A DNA stretch of 64,000 nt from contig CP014761.1 in assembly GCA_001647635.1 (NCBI GenBank), positions 2,108,001-2,172,000 of the forward strand, read 5' to 3'. Of the stretch, positions 8,301 to 15,641 are shown one piece after another. The notes below the pieces were generated by a model. It was not told the origin of the DNA. It worked only from the letters and a program-made list of their open reading frames with translations, and made no database searches. A program made the translations under genes and the position numbers. This DNA is from Leifsonia xyli (lineage in GTDB: Bacteria; Actinomycetota; Actinomycetes; Actinomycetales; Microbacteriaceae). Position 1 is the stretch's first letter, and the number at the start of each line of letters is the position of its first letter.

Positions 8301-8483
8301 CTGCATCCCCTGCCAGCTGGCGTACAGCCCCTTCGGCCCGAGCCTGCCGTGATTGATGTGGTCGTCGGTGCGGCCGCGGATGCCGACCATCCGCCCGTCC
8401 TTCACGGCGATGTCGCAGCCGCAGCCGTTGCTGCACAGCACGCAGGCGCTGCGCACGGCGCGCGTGCGGTGGGCGAACGCGGT
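8301..8483 (-). pseudogene. 5' remnant of a molybdopterin oxidoreductase (nitrate reductase type)
   Basis: About 60 codons on the minus strand read TAFAHRTRAVR, then SACVLCSNGCGCDIAVKDGR and MVGIRGRTDDHINHGRLGPK. This is the N-terminal [4Fe-4S] motif (CxxCxxGCxCD) and RGRLxPKG block of the catalytic subunit of NarB/NasC-type oxidoreductases. Similarity stops at about 8301; the frame continues for another 130 codons with unrelated Arg/Ser-rich sequence. The remaining 650 or so residues of such an enzyme are absent, so this is a truncated relic, presumably left by a deletion. The open frame allows a GTG at 8456 but no Shine-Dalgarno sequence supports it. Confidence 0.75.
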
Positions 8484-8544
8484 CTGTCACGCCGGCGCAT
8501 CGCGGCATTACACTTCCGGCGCCGGGCCCAGGATTGGTGGAGCG

Positions 8545-9372
8545 ATGAGCGAGAACGCTGCGGTGAGAACCGACATACGGAGCCGCGTGGAGCGGTGGTA
8601 CGACGCCGAGGTGGTCAAGCCGCTGGCCGACTTCCAGAATCCTCGACAGGAGTGGCGGCGCCTCGTCTCGGAGGTGTTCGGCACCTTCCTGCTGGTGATC
8701 GTCGCGGCTGGCGGCGGGATGGTCGGGCACGCCTACCCCGGAACCATCAGCCGAGCCGCGGCGGTGGTCGCGCCGGGGCTCATGGTCCTGGGCATCATCC
8801 TCTTCATGGGCAAGGTGTCCGGGGCGCACCTCAACCCGGCGGTGTCGTTGGCGTTCGCGCTGCGCGGCGACTTCCCGTGGTGGCGGGTGCCGGGGTACAT
8901 CATCGCCCAGCTCGGGGGTGCGGCGCTGGCCGCCTGGTTCCTCCAGGCGACGCTGAACGTCTCGGCGAAGTACGGGTCCAACTACCCTGCGAGCCAGGCC
9001 TCGGACTGGCAGGCGTTCCTGTTCGAGGCGCTGCTCACGCTCGGGCTCGTGAGCGTCATCCTGGGCACCGCATCCGGCGCGCAGAACGTCGGCGTCGTCG
9101 GCGCGATCGGCGTCGGCAGCTACATCGCCCTGGCCGGGCTGTGGAGCAGCCCCGTGTCGGGGACATCCATGAACCCGGCCCGCACCTTCGGGCCCGACCT
9201 GCTCTCGCTCGACTTCTCGTCGTACTGGGTCTACATCGTCGGACCGCTGGTGGGCGCGGTGGTCGCCGTGGGGCTGGCGTTCGTCCTCCGCGGGTACGGC
9301 GGCGGCCGCAGCGGCTCGGAAGCGGCGCAGGGCGTGCTCGAGACGGAGACGTTCCGCCCTGACAAGGCCTGA
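8545..9372 (+). CDS. Aquaporin / MIP-family channel
   Basis: Integral membrane channel for water or small neutral solutes, 275 residues with six helices. Both signature loops are present: GAHLNPAVSLAFAL (first NPA) and SGTSMNPARTFGPDLL (second NPA, followed by the conserved Arg of the selectivity filter). About 45 hydrophilic residues (RSRVERWYDAEVVKPLADFQ) precede the first helix, longer than in AqpZ. ATG 8545 is preceded by GGTGGAGCG; a TACACT -10-like hexamer is at 8509-8514. The next gene is convergent. Whether it carries water or glycerol cannot be decided here. Confidence 0.92.
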   Translation: MSENAAVRTDIRSRVERWYDAEVVKPLADFQNPRQEWRRLVSEVFGTFLLVIVAAGGGMVGHAYPGTISRAAAVVAPGLMVLGIILFMGKVSGAHLNPAVSLAFALRGDFPWWRVPGYIIAQLGGAALAAWFLQATLNVSAKYGSNYPASQASDWQAFLFEALLTLGLVSVILGTASGAQNVGVVGAIGVGSYIALAGLWSSPVSGTSMNPARTFGPDLLSLDFSSYWVYIVGPLVGAVVAVGLAFVLRGYGGGRSGSEAAQGVLETETFRPDKA

Positions 9373-9376
9373 CCGG

Positions 9377-9889
9377 TCAGCGCCCCTGGATGTGGCGGTT
9401 GTGCTGACTCCGGATCACGAGCGGCAGCACCACCCAGATGACGATCAGCACGACGAAGACACAGCCCGCCGCGATGATGCCGGCCGGCGGGACCAGCAGA
9501 AAGTCGACGATGAACAGCACGATGCCGGTGAAGAGGAGGGATGCGGCCGCCAGGCAGATGATGAGCAGCTTGCTGCCCAGCCCCACCAGCTCGGCCTTCG
9601 CCTTCTGACGGAACAGCAGCCGGTGGAGGGCGACCGGCGCCAATGCGAGCAGCGTGACCGTCACGGCCAGGAACACCAGGACCAGGTACACGACCACGTC
9701 GAACGGGTGGAGTTCCTTGAAGCGCTGCTGGAACGGCAGCGTCAGAAGGAATGCGGCGAGGATCTGCGTTCCCGTCTGGAAGACGCGGAACTCCTGCAGC
9801 AGCTCGTTCCAGTTGCGGTCCGCCCGCTGCGTCGCCGTCTCGTTGCGGCCGTCGCCCGGGTCGGCATCGACACCCTCCGCCCCGCTCAT
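9377..9889 (-). CDS. DUF6328 membrane protein
   Basis: A 170-residue integral membrane protein. A charged N-terminal region (RADRNWNELLQEFRVFQTG) leads into four hydrophobic segments, beginning with TQILAAFLLTLPFQQRF. The QTGxQ-FLLTLPFxxRF block is characteristic of the DUF6328 family, whose function is unknown. On the minus strand a 13-codon open frame (9927-9886, MTEETTGLRERIA) ends in an ATGA overlap with this start; it has no clear ribosome site and may be a minor leader. The start is ATG 9889. Confidence 0.8.
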   Translation of the reverse strand: MSGAEGVDADPGDGRNETATQRADRNWNELLQEFRVFQTGTQILAAFLLTLPFQQRFKELHPFDVVVYLVLVFLAVTVTLLALAPVALHRLLFRQKAKAELVGLGSKLLIICLAAASLLFTGIVLFIVDFLLVPPAGIIAAGCVFVVLIVIWVVLPLVIRSQHNRHIQGR

Positions 9890-9936
9890 GCGATGCGCTC
9901 GCGGAGGCCGGTGGTCTCTTCCGTCATGCAGGAACC

Positions 9937-10056
9937 CTAGCCGTTGTCGGAGTCGCCCTCATCACCCTCGGCCTGCGACGGCTTGTCGACGATCTGCTGC
10001 TCCGCCTTCGTGTCGTCGTCGTGGCGGTCGCCTTCGGTGTTCTGGGGGTCGGACAT
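9937..10056 (-). CDS. Small acidic protein, 39 residues
   Basis: A short gene below usual size cut-offs: ATG 10056 is preceded by GAGGGAA at about 6 bases, and the frame MSDPQNTEGDRHDDDTKAEQ continues to a TAG at 9937. The product is rich in Asp, Glu, Gln and Gly, has no hydrophobic segment and is probably disordered. It lies 19 bases downstream of the CDGSH gene on the same strand, so it may be the last gene of that operon. Function unknown; the ribosome site and codon usage make translation likely but not certain. Confidence 0.6.
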   Translation of the reverse strand: MSDPQNTEGDRHDDDTKAEQQIVDKPSQAEGDEGDSDNG

Positions 10057-10075
10057 GGTGTTCCCTCTCTCTCGG

Positions 10076-10282
10076 TCACGTGTCCGTGCGGAAGTGCACG
10101 GCCTTGTGGCTGCCGTCGCAGAACGGCTTGATGGTCGAGACCCCGCACCGGCACAGCGCCACCGTGCGACGGTGCTGCTCGATGGGCGTTCCGTCGGGGG
10201 TCGTCAGGTCGATGTGCCCGCGGACGAGGAGCGGTCCATCCGGGCAGGCGACGATGACCGGCTCCTCCTCGTGCGCGGTCAT
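10076..10282 (-). CDS. CDGSH-type iron-sulfur protein
   Basis: A 68-residue protein carrying CRCGVSTIKPFCDGSH, the CxCx2(S/T)x3PxCDGxH signature that holds a redox-active, pH-labile [2Fe-2S] cluster with three Cys and one His ligands. It is a single-domain member with no membrane anchor, so it should be cytoplasmic. The start ATG 10282 overlaps the stop of the iron-containing redox enzyme gene as ATGA, indicating co-translation; the pair may form an electron-transfer or iron-handling unit. Partner and substrate are unknown. Confidence 0.92.
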   Translation of the reverse strand: MTAHEEEPVIVACPDGPLLVRGHIDLTTPDGTPIEQHRRTVALCRCGVSTIKPFCDGSHKAVHFRTDT

Positions 10283-11316
10283 GCGGGCACCGCCACGGGC
10301 TGGCGCAGCGAGCTGCGGCCCGCCTCGAAGCTGTCCAGCAGATGCTGCCCGGCGAGCCCGTCGACGTAGAGGCACGCGGCCGCGCCGAAGACGATGTCGG
10401 GCAGGAGCTCGGGATGCTGCTCCGCCAGCCCGCCCGCGAGGTCGCGGCCGGCGATCTGCTCGTGCACCGCATCCGCCTCGACGTGCTCGTCGTAGTACCA
10501 GGTGACGTCCTCGCCGTAGCCGAGGCGGCGGAAGCCGTTGCCGTAGAAGCGGTTCGGGATCGACGACGTCATCTCGAACGCCGCCAGGTGGCCGGTGATC
10601 GCGCCGCGCAGGCTGCGGTTGAGGCCGAACATCGACATCATCGTGAACGACGCCAGCGTGATCGCCGGCACGTTGTCGATGTAGGCGCCGTAGGCGTCGT
10701 CCAGGCCCAGGTTGCGCATCGTGCGGCCGAAGATCTCCGCGTGGATCCGCTCCGGCCGCCCGGCGCCGTACTCGTCGGACTGCACCTCGACCAGCGCGGC
10801 CTTGGCGCGGCCGGTCAGGCGCGGGATGGCCCACGAGTGCGGGTCCGCCTCCTTACGCGTGTAGATGGAGCGGTGGATGACGAACTCGTGCGCCTGCTCC
10901 TCGGTCGCCTTCTTGGCGAGGAACCGGGACAGGCTGGGGCCGCCGTCCTCCCCGGTCAGATCGAACAGGTACGCGGCGACGGCGTCGGCGGTCGGCTCCG
11001 GGAGGTCGCCGACGGGGACGCGCTCGCGCAGCTGCCGCTCGAACTCGCGCTCGATCGTGCGGCGCGTGCGGAGCAGTTCTGGATGCCACTCCCACTCGTC
11101 GTCGGCGTCGACGGTGTCGCCGTAGTGGAGGCCGTAGAGGATGAACAGGGTCAGCTGGAGGTCCTCGTCGGTGAGGAGGTCGGGGTGGGCGTCGAGCGCC
11201 TGGGCGGTGCGGTCGGCGACGACGACGACCAGCTCGCAGGCGGCGGACGGAGCGGTTTGCAGCGCCTCCAGCAGCGCCTCGCTCACCGACCCCCTCGGGG
11301 TGATGCGTGGTGTCAT
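10279..11316 (-). CDS. Iron-containing redox enzyme (haem-oxygenase-like fold)
   Basis: A 345-residue helical protein of the family annotated as iron-containing redox enzyme (PF14518), related to haem-oxygenase-like diiron oxidases. Candidate metal ligands are EEQAHEFVIHRS (about residue 155), ERIHAE (about 200) and YYDEHVEADAVHEQ (about 282), which give the spaced Glu/His pattern. Start ATG 11316 (MTPRITPRG) was chosen because the upstream extension to 11568 is low-complexity Arg/Ala sequence on a shadow frame. It is coupled by ATGA to the CDGSH gene. Substrate unknown; some relatives act on fatty acids or amino-acid-derived substrates. Confidence 0.8.
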   Translation of the reverse strand: MTPRITPRGSVSEALLEALQTAPSAACELVVVVADRTAQALDAHPDLLTDEDLQLTLFILYGLHYGDTVDADDEWEWHPELLRTRRTIEREFERQLRERVPVGDLPEPTADAVAAYLFDLTGEDGGPSLSRFLAKKATEEQAHEFVIHRSIYTRKEADPHSWAIPRLTGRAKAALVEVQSDEYGAGRPERIHAEIFGRTMRNLGLDDAYGAYIDNVPAITLASFTMMSMFGLNRSLRGAITGHLAAFEMTSSIPNRFYGNGFRRLGYGEDVTWYYDEHVEADAVHEQIAGRDLAGGLAEQHPELLPDIVFGAAACLYVDGLAGQHLLDSFEAGRSSLRQPVAVPA

Positions 11317-11371
11317 ATCCCGAGGCAACCGGCGCCTGAGAGGACATTCAAGTGGTTGCCAGAGGGTCGTT

Positions 11372-12334
11372 TCAGTGCTTGTGTCTCGCCCGACGCCGGC
11401 GCAACTCGCGGAGAGGAGTAGCCGCGCGCACGAGGCGGCCGTCGGAGTAGCGGACGCCGCCGCGCAGCCGTGCGCCGAGCGCCAGCCAGACGCAGACGGC
11501 CCGCTCCGTGAGCCACGCGGGCGCCCACAGGGCGGCGGTCGCGGGGAACAGGCGCCGGCCGCCCGCACGAAGGCGGCCCGCCTCGGCGAGCGCCACGACG
11601 GCGGCCGCGCCGGCCAGGATGCGCCCCGGCCGCCGCACGGACAGCAGCACCAGCGGAAGGATCGCCAGCTCGGCGAGCAGCCGCGCGGGCTGCGCGAAGT
11701 CGTCGTAGGCCTGCCGCACCCGTTGGCGCACGAAGTGCCGCAGCGTGGGAGGGCGCCGTGCGACGCCGATCCGGTCGGCGGTCACGACCCGGCCGCCCGC
11801 GGCGACGACGGTGCGGATGAGCTCCAGGTTCTCGAACAGGACGTCGCCGTCGTAGCCGCCCGCGTCCACCAGCAGCTGCCGCCGCACGGCGAGCGTTCCG
11901 GGGTAGTCGTGTCCGAGGGCCCGGTTCAGGAGGCTGCGGCCGGTGTCCCAGCGCGCATGCCAGGGCGCCGGCACGAACACGTTCTGCGGGCGGACGAGGT
12001 CGGCCGCGTCGAGCATCCCCACCACGGCACGGAGGGCGCCCTCGTCGTACCGAACGTCGTCGTCCGCGATCACGACGCGGTCGTGGCGCGCGGTGTGGAC
12101 CCCGGTCATCACGCCCGCGACCTTGCCGTTGCGTCCAGGACGCGGTTCGACCGGGAGGTGCCGGACGCCGGCCGGGAGGGCCCGGGCATGGGCCGCGAAC
12201 AGGTCGGGCTGCGACCCGTCGACCACCGTCACGTCGAGGAGCTCGCGGAGCCCGTCGAGGTAGGCGACGAGCTCGTCCAGCCCGTCATCGGACGCCCAGC
12301 GCAGGGGCAGCACGTACTCGGCGTCGATCCTCAC
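11372..12334 (-). CDS. Family 2 glycosyltransferase
   Basis: A 320-residue GT-A glycosyltransferase with a C-terminal membrane region. VVDGSQPDLFAAHARAL, HDRVVIADDDVRYD (DXD-type motif for the sugar nucleotide, about residue 95) and ENLELIRTVVAAGG define the catalytic half; LAELAILPLVLLSVRRPG and RILAGAAAVVALAEAG are probable membrane helices. GTG 12334 has GAGGTG about 7 bases upstream, overlapping the stop of the preceding gene. It ends the operon that begins with the lipoprotein gene at 14764. The acceptor is unknown; a cell-envelope or glycolipid role is likely. Confidence 0.8.
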   Translation of the reverse strand: MRIDAEYVLPLRWASDDGLDELVAYLDGLRELLDVTVVDGSQPDLFAAHARALPAGVRHLPVEPRPGRNGKVAGVMTGVHTARHDRVVIADDDVRYDEGALRAVVGMLDAADLVRPQNVFVPAPWHARWDTGRSLLNRALGHDYPGTLAVRRQLLVDAGGYDGDVLFENLELIRTVVAAGGRVVTADRIGVARRPPTLRHFVRQRVRQAYDDFAQPARLLAELAILPLVLLSVRRPGRILAGAAAVVALAEAGRLRAGGRRLFPATAALWAPAWLTERAVCVWLALGARLRGGVRYSDGRLVRAATPLRELRRRRARHKH

Positions 12335-12338
12335 GCGG

Positions 12339-12683
12339 TCACACCTCGGAGTCGTCGAGACGCGGCGAGTACACGGTCGCGCCCGGCCGGAGGCGGATGA
12401 CGTCGTCGGTGAAGGAGGCGAGGTCCGTCCAGAGCACAAGGACCGACCCGCGGGCGCGCCAGCGCAGGTAGCGGGCGATGAGCGCGGGCGCATCCACGCC
12501 GGTCCGTTCGTAACCGGCGAACGAGCTGTGCGAGTGCGGGCTCACCACCAGCCCATGCAGGCGGGCCGCGGCGAGCATCCCGTCGGGCGGTCCGTCGAGG
12601 ACGAAGCGGGCGTCGACCACCTGGCCGAGGCGCTCGCCGTCGGCGGCGAGCACCGGGCTGCCGAGCAGGTCACTCAGGATCAT
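12339..12683 (-). CDS. PRC-barrel-like protein, 114 residues
   Basis: Small protein beginning MILSDLLGSPVLAADGERLG, which matches the first strands of PRC-barrel domains (LLGxxVxxxDGxxLGxVxDxRF). The rest (LHGLVVSPHSHSSFAGYERT; ALIARYLRWRARGSVLVLWTDL) also fits this beta-rich family. The start overlaps the previous gene by 14 bases and the following glycosyltransferase starts immediately after, so it belongs to the Nramp operon. In actinobacteria such proteins commonly accompany Nramp-type transporters, but their biochemical role has not been established. Confidence 0.65.
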   Translation of the reverse strand: MILSDLLGSPVLAADGERLGQVVDARFVLDGPPDGMLAAARLHGLVVSPHSHSSFAGYERTGVDAPALIARYLRWRARGSVLVLWTDLASFTDDVIRLRPGATVYSPRLDDSEV

Positions 12684-13074
12684 GGCGACCTCCCGGGATG
12701 CGACCGATGACGTGGTCCCGCATCCACCGCTCGGTCCAGCTCGCGTCGAGCGAATCGGCCGGGACGCCGACGCTGACGACGATGCCGCACTCGGAGACGA
12801 CGCGCCACGGGATGCGGATGAACCGCGACTCGGGCAGCCGGCCGCCGAAGACCCGGGTCAGCAGGATCGGCCCGGTGAGCAGCGCCTCGATGACGGGCGG
12901 ATGGTCGGGGTCGAGATGCGCGAGGTCGACAGGCGTCGTGATCTCCACGTCGTCGACGGTGCTCACCGGCACGGCCTTCGGGTCGAGGATCTGGCGGTCG
13001 AGCAGGTCCAGTCCGGCGTCGAGGATCTGCCCCGCCACCTTCGGGGGCCGCGGCAGCTCTCGGTGCTCCGTCAT
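12670..13074 (-). CDS. PRC-barrel-like protein, 134 residues
   Basis: Second small protein of the Nramp operon. AGLDLLDRQILDPKAVPVSTVDDVEITTP resembles a PRC-barrel strand pattern (LLDRQIvDxxGxxvxkVDDvE), followed by a possible second half around RFIRIPWRVVSECGIVVSVGV. ATG 13074 overlaps the transporter stop as ATGA. It probably acts in the cytoplasm next to the transporter; a regulatory or metal-sensing task is a guess from conserved neighbourhood only. The much longer open frame on this strand back to 13956 is a shadow of the transporter gene. Confidence 0.65.
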   Translation of the reverse strand: MTEHRELPRPPKVAGQILDAGLDLLDRQILDPKAVPVSTVDDVEITTPVDLAHLDPDHPPVIEALLTGPILLTRVFGGRLPESRFIRIPWRVVSECGIVVSVGVPADSLDASWTERWMRDHVIGRIPGGRHDPE

Positions 13075-14303
13075 GCGCCCGCTCCCGTCACGATCATCAA
13101 CGGGATGGCGGCGACGGAGGCGATCAGGATGATCCCGAGGAAGATCAGACCGAAGACGTTCGTGACCCGCCCGTTGACGTGGTCGCCCATGTACTTCGGA
13201 TCGTTCGCCACGATGAGGATCGGCAGATACGTCAGGGGAAGGGCGATCGCCGAGAACACGACGGAGAACTCGGTCACCTGCACGGGATCCACGCCGGTGA
13301 AGAGGATGCCCAGAGCCACCACCAGGGACAGGATCATCGCCGCGTGGAAGCGCGACGCCGATGCCGGACGCCGGAACTTGCCCCACGGCCAGCCGAAGAA
13401 CTGGGCGAGCGTGTAGCCGCTCGACAGCGTCACCTCGAGCGATGCGCCGAACGTCGCAGCGACGAATCCGAGGATCGCGACGATCAGCCCGATCTTGCCG
13501 AACGCCTGCGCGATCGGCAGGGCCGTCTGGTACAGCGACTCGACGGCGATCCCCTTCGGCAGCAGCACGACCGCGGCGCAGGCGGCGATGGACAGGGACA
13601 GCAGCGCCCCGAGCGGGAACCCGACCAGGACGTTGACGCGCGACTGCGCCAGGTCCTTCGGCTTCCACTTCTCCTCGACCGCGCCGGACGAGAAGAAGAA
13701 CACCTCGTACGGCGTCATCGCGGCGCCGAACAGCGCGACCGCGTAGTACCAGTACGTCGCGGGCGACTCGTCGGTGTGCGGCGACGGCTGCAGCAGCGCC
13801 TGCGATCCGAGCGCCGACCAGTCGGGATGCAGCGCGAACAGGGCGACCGCGAAGACGACGAGTGCCAGGCCGAGGAGGCCCGTGACGTTCTCCATGATCG
13901 AGAACTTCACCCGCCACACCACGATCCAGACCGCGATCGCGGCAACGGGGAACCACAGTGTCGGCTCGATGCTGGAGGCGAGCTGCATCGCCAAAGCGAT
14001 GCCGCCGATCTCCGCCGCGAGAGTCAGCAGGTTGATGAGGAACGAGGCGGAGAGGTTGGCGAGCGCCATCCGCGCCCCCAGCCGCTCCCGGATGATCTCG
14101 AAGGTGGCGCGCCCACTGACCGCAGCCACGCGGCCCGACATCTGGGCGAACAGGCAGATGCCGACGGTGCCGAGCACCAGCACCCAGGCCAGCGTCAGCC
14201 CGAACCGCGAGCCGACCACGCTGCTGGTGACGAGATCCCCGATGTCGACGAAGCCGCCGATCGCGGTGAGGACGCCGAGCGCGACGGCGAAGAGCGCCTT
14301 CAC
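13071..14303 (-). CDS. Nramp-related divalent cation transporter
   Basis: Integral membrane transporter of 410 residues with about 11 helices, related to natural-resistance-associated macrophage proteins (metal ion/proton symport). The two metal-site motifs are altered: helix 1 reads GGFVDIGDLVTSS where canonical Nramps have DPGN, and helix 6 reads AAMTPYEVFFFSSG where they have MPH. This is therefore one of the divergent Nramp-related proteins, whose substrate may not be Mn or Fe. The start is GTG 14303, overlapping the stop of the lipoprotein gene as GTGA, and the stop overlaps the next gene as ATGA. Confidence 0.85.
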   Translation of the reverse strand: MKALFAVALGVLTAIGGFVDIGDLVTSSVVGSRFGLTLAWVLVLGTVGICLFAQMSGRVAAVSGRATFEIIRERLGARMALANLSASFLINLLTLAAEIGGIALAMQLASSIEPTLWFPVAAIAVWIVVWRVKFSIMENVTGLLGLALVVFAVALFALHPDWSALGSQALLQPSPHTDESPATYWYYAVALFGAAMTPYEVFFFSSGAVEEKWKPKDLAQSRVNVLVGFPLGALLSLSIAACAAVVLLPKGIAVESLYQTALPIAQAFGKIGLIVAILGFVAATFGASLEVTLSSGYTLAQFFGWPWGKFRRPASASRFHAAMILSLVVALGILFTGVDPVQVTEFSVVFSAIALPLTYLPILIVANDPKYMGDHVNGRVTNVFGLIFLGIILIASVAAIPLMIVTGAGA

Positions 14304-14764
14304 CGGCTCTCCAACCGCTTGGAGATCGCGTCCAGCTGCTGCGCGAGACGGTCGAGTTCGTGGCGCTGCGCCTGGAGGGCGTCGCCGGAGGCCCGGTTGG
14401 CCGCGACAGCGCGCTGCGCGGAGGCGACCTCGTCCTGCGCCGCCCGGATGTCGTGGAGCACGCGGTCGCGGCTGGCCCCGATGCCGCCCAGCGCCGTCGT
14501 CGTGGCGACGACCCGCGCCTCGGCGGCGAGCTTGTCGGCGGCGTCGGAGAGGCCGGTGTCGAGGACCGTGCCGAGGAGGCGGTCGTTCTGATTCAGCCCG
14601 AGCACGAGACCGGCGGATCGGGCGCTCGCGGCAGCCGATCCGGCCGACTGGGACAGTCTTCCGGAGGCGGCGGCGTCGGCCGAGCACCCGGCGAGGGCGC
14701 CGGCCATGACAAGGGCGACGAGCGCGGCGGAGGCCGTGCGCGCCGACGGAGGACGGTGGATCAC
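14300..14764 (-). CDS. Lipoprotein with C-terminal coiled coil
   Basis: A 154-residue secreted lipoprotein: signal peptide TASAALVALVMAGALAGCSA with lipidated Cys near residue 27, then an Ala-rich helical region (HDIRAAQDEVASAQRAVAAN) and a C-terminal heptad-like segment (QRHELDRLAQQLDAISKRLE). It is the first gene of a five-gene coupled operon (lipoprotein, Nramp-related transporter, two PRC-barrel-like proteins, glycosyltransferase). The family is unknown; an extracytoplasmic accessory to the transporter is a reasonable guess. Confidence 0.75.
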   Translation of the reverse strand: MIHRPPSARTASAALVALVMAGALAGCSADAAASGRLSQSAGSAAASARSAGLVLGLNQNDRLLGTVLDTGLSDAADKLAAEARVVATTTALGGIGASRDRVLHDIRAAQDEVASAQRAVAANRASGDALQAQRHELDRLAQQLDAISKRLESR

Positions 14765-14830
14765 GCCCGTGACTGTACGCGCGCTGTGAACTCGGTGACA
14801 GTGCCGCCCGGCGGGGCTCTCTGAGAAGAA

Positions 14831-15136
14831 CTACAGATCCGACGCCGCGCTAGCCGGCTCGTCCCGCCGGAAACCTGCTGTCGCCTCCTCGTATGTCGTG
14901 TGGCGCCGGGCGGGGTGCGATTCGGCCGGCGGCGGCACGTCGGCCTTGCTCAGTGCGTGGAGCACCAGTTGTTCGACGAGCGTCGCGGCCGTGGTGTCCC
15001 GCGAGCGGGCGATCCGCACCAGCGCGGCGTACTCCCGCTCTCCGAGACGGATCGTGAGGGGCATCCCGGCCGGGGCGCGACCCGGCCCGTGTACGGACGC
15101 GGGCTCCGTCGCGTCGGGTCCGTGAGATTCCTTCAT
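14831..15136 (-). CDS. Ribbon-helix-helix-type small protein
   Basis: 101 residues; the central part MPLTIRLGEREYAALVRIAR followed by SRDTTAATLVEQLVLHAL has the beta strand plus two helices expected of a ribbon-helix-helix DNA-binding domain (CopG/MetJ fold), as in antitoxins and small repressors. A 24-residue polar N-terminus precedes it. No toxin gene lies beside it, so it is either an orphan regulator or an antitoxin relic. The 170 bases upstream (15137-15305) hold no gene. Confidence 0.65.
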   Translation of the reverse strand: MKESHGPDATEPASVHGPGRAPAGMPLTIRLGEREYAALVRIARSRDTTAATLVEQLVLHALSKADVPPPAESHPARRHTTYEEATAGFRRDEPASAASDL

Positions 15137-15305
15137 GTCTGAAGCCTCTCATAGGAGAGCGCTCTCGTGGCGCTTTTTCTTCGTTTCGCGCACAGTTCGG
15201 CGGTGTCGTCATTGCACCTCGAGCCGTGCACCCCGGATGATCGATCCCGTCGCGTGTCCGGAGCAGCCCCGTCCCCCCGGTCCCTGGCTGATCCGCCCGC
15301 GGCAC

Positions 15306-15641
15306 TCATTCGGCGGGATCCTGGTCTTCGGGTGACCAGGATCCCGCCGTCAACAGGTCGAGGCCCTCTTGAAGCCGTCCTCTCACGTCGGCGACGGGGA
15401 CCACGCCGCCTCCGAGCGCCAGCGCCATGGAGGCCGAGGAGGCCGCGCCGACGATGCGGTGGATGCGCGGCTCGCGCGCCCGCTCGCCCAGCCTCTCCAG
15501 TGCGCGCTCGGCCGCCGCGCCCAGTCGGTCGGCCAGGCCGTCGGGATCGCCGGGGACGATAGATGCGCCGGAGAGCGCCGCGATCCCCTCGCGCAGCGCC
15601 GGCTCGAGCTCCTCGCGCAGGACCGCGTCGGCGTCTGTCAC
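15306..15641 (-). CDS. Hypothetical protein downstream of the sensor kinase
   Basis: 111-residue protein of no recognised family: acidic helices (LREELEPALREGIAAL; RLGAAAERALERLGERAREP) followed by a Gly/Val-rich part. Its start overlaps the sensor-kinase stop as ATGA, so it is co-translated with the kinase and may modulate that signalling system. Its last 13 codons lie within a perfect 16-bp inverted repeat (15311-15349), so the hairpin probably doubles as the operon terminator. Confidence 0.6.
   Translation of the reverse strand: MTDADAVLREELEPALREGIAALSGASIVPGDPDGLADRLGAAAERALERLGERAREPRIHRIVGAASSASMALALGGGVVPVADVRGRLQEGLDLLTAGSWSPEDQDPAE
15311..15349. terminator. Perfect 16-bp hairpin inside the 3' end of the last kinase-operon gene
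   Basis: CGGCGGGATCCTGGTC (15311-15326) and GACCAGGATCCCGCCG (15334-15349) are exact reverse complements with a 7-base loop. The hairpin lies in the final codons of the gene ending at 15306. There is no T-run on the minus strand, so it may act as an intrinsic terminator of the GC-rich actinobacterial kind or as a 3' end stabiliser. Confidence 0.6.

Noticed and set aside
9886..9927. 13-codon leader before the DUF6328 gene
   Set aside because: It ends in an exact ATGA overlap but has no Shine-Dalgarno sequence, so it is mentioned only in the DUF6328 entry.
14360..14824. Plus-strand frame opposite the lipoprotein gene
   Set aside because: The minus-strand frame has a clear lipobox and overlaps its neighbours correctly; the plus frame is a shadow of high-GC third positions.
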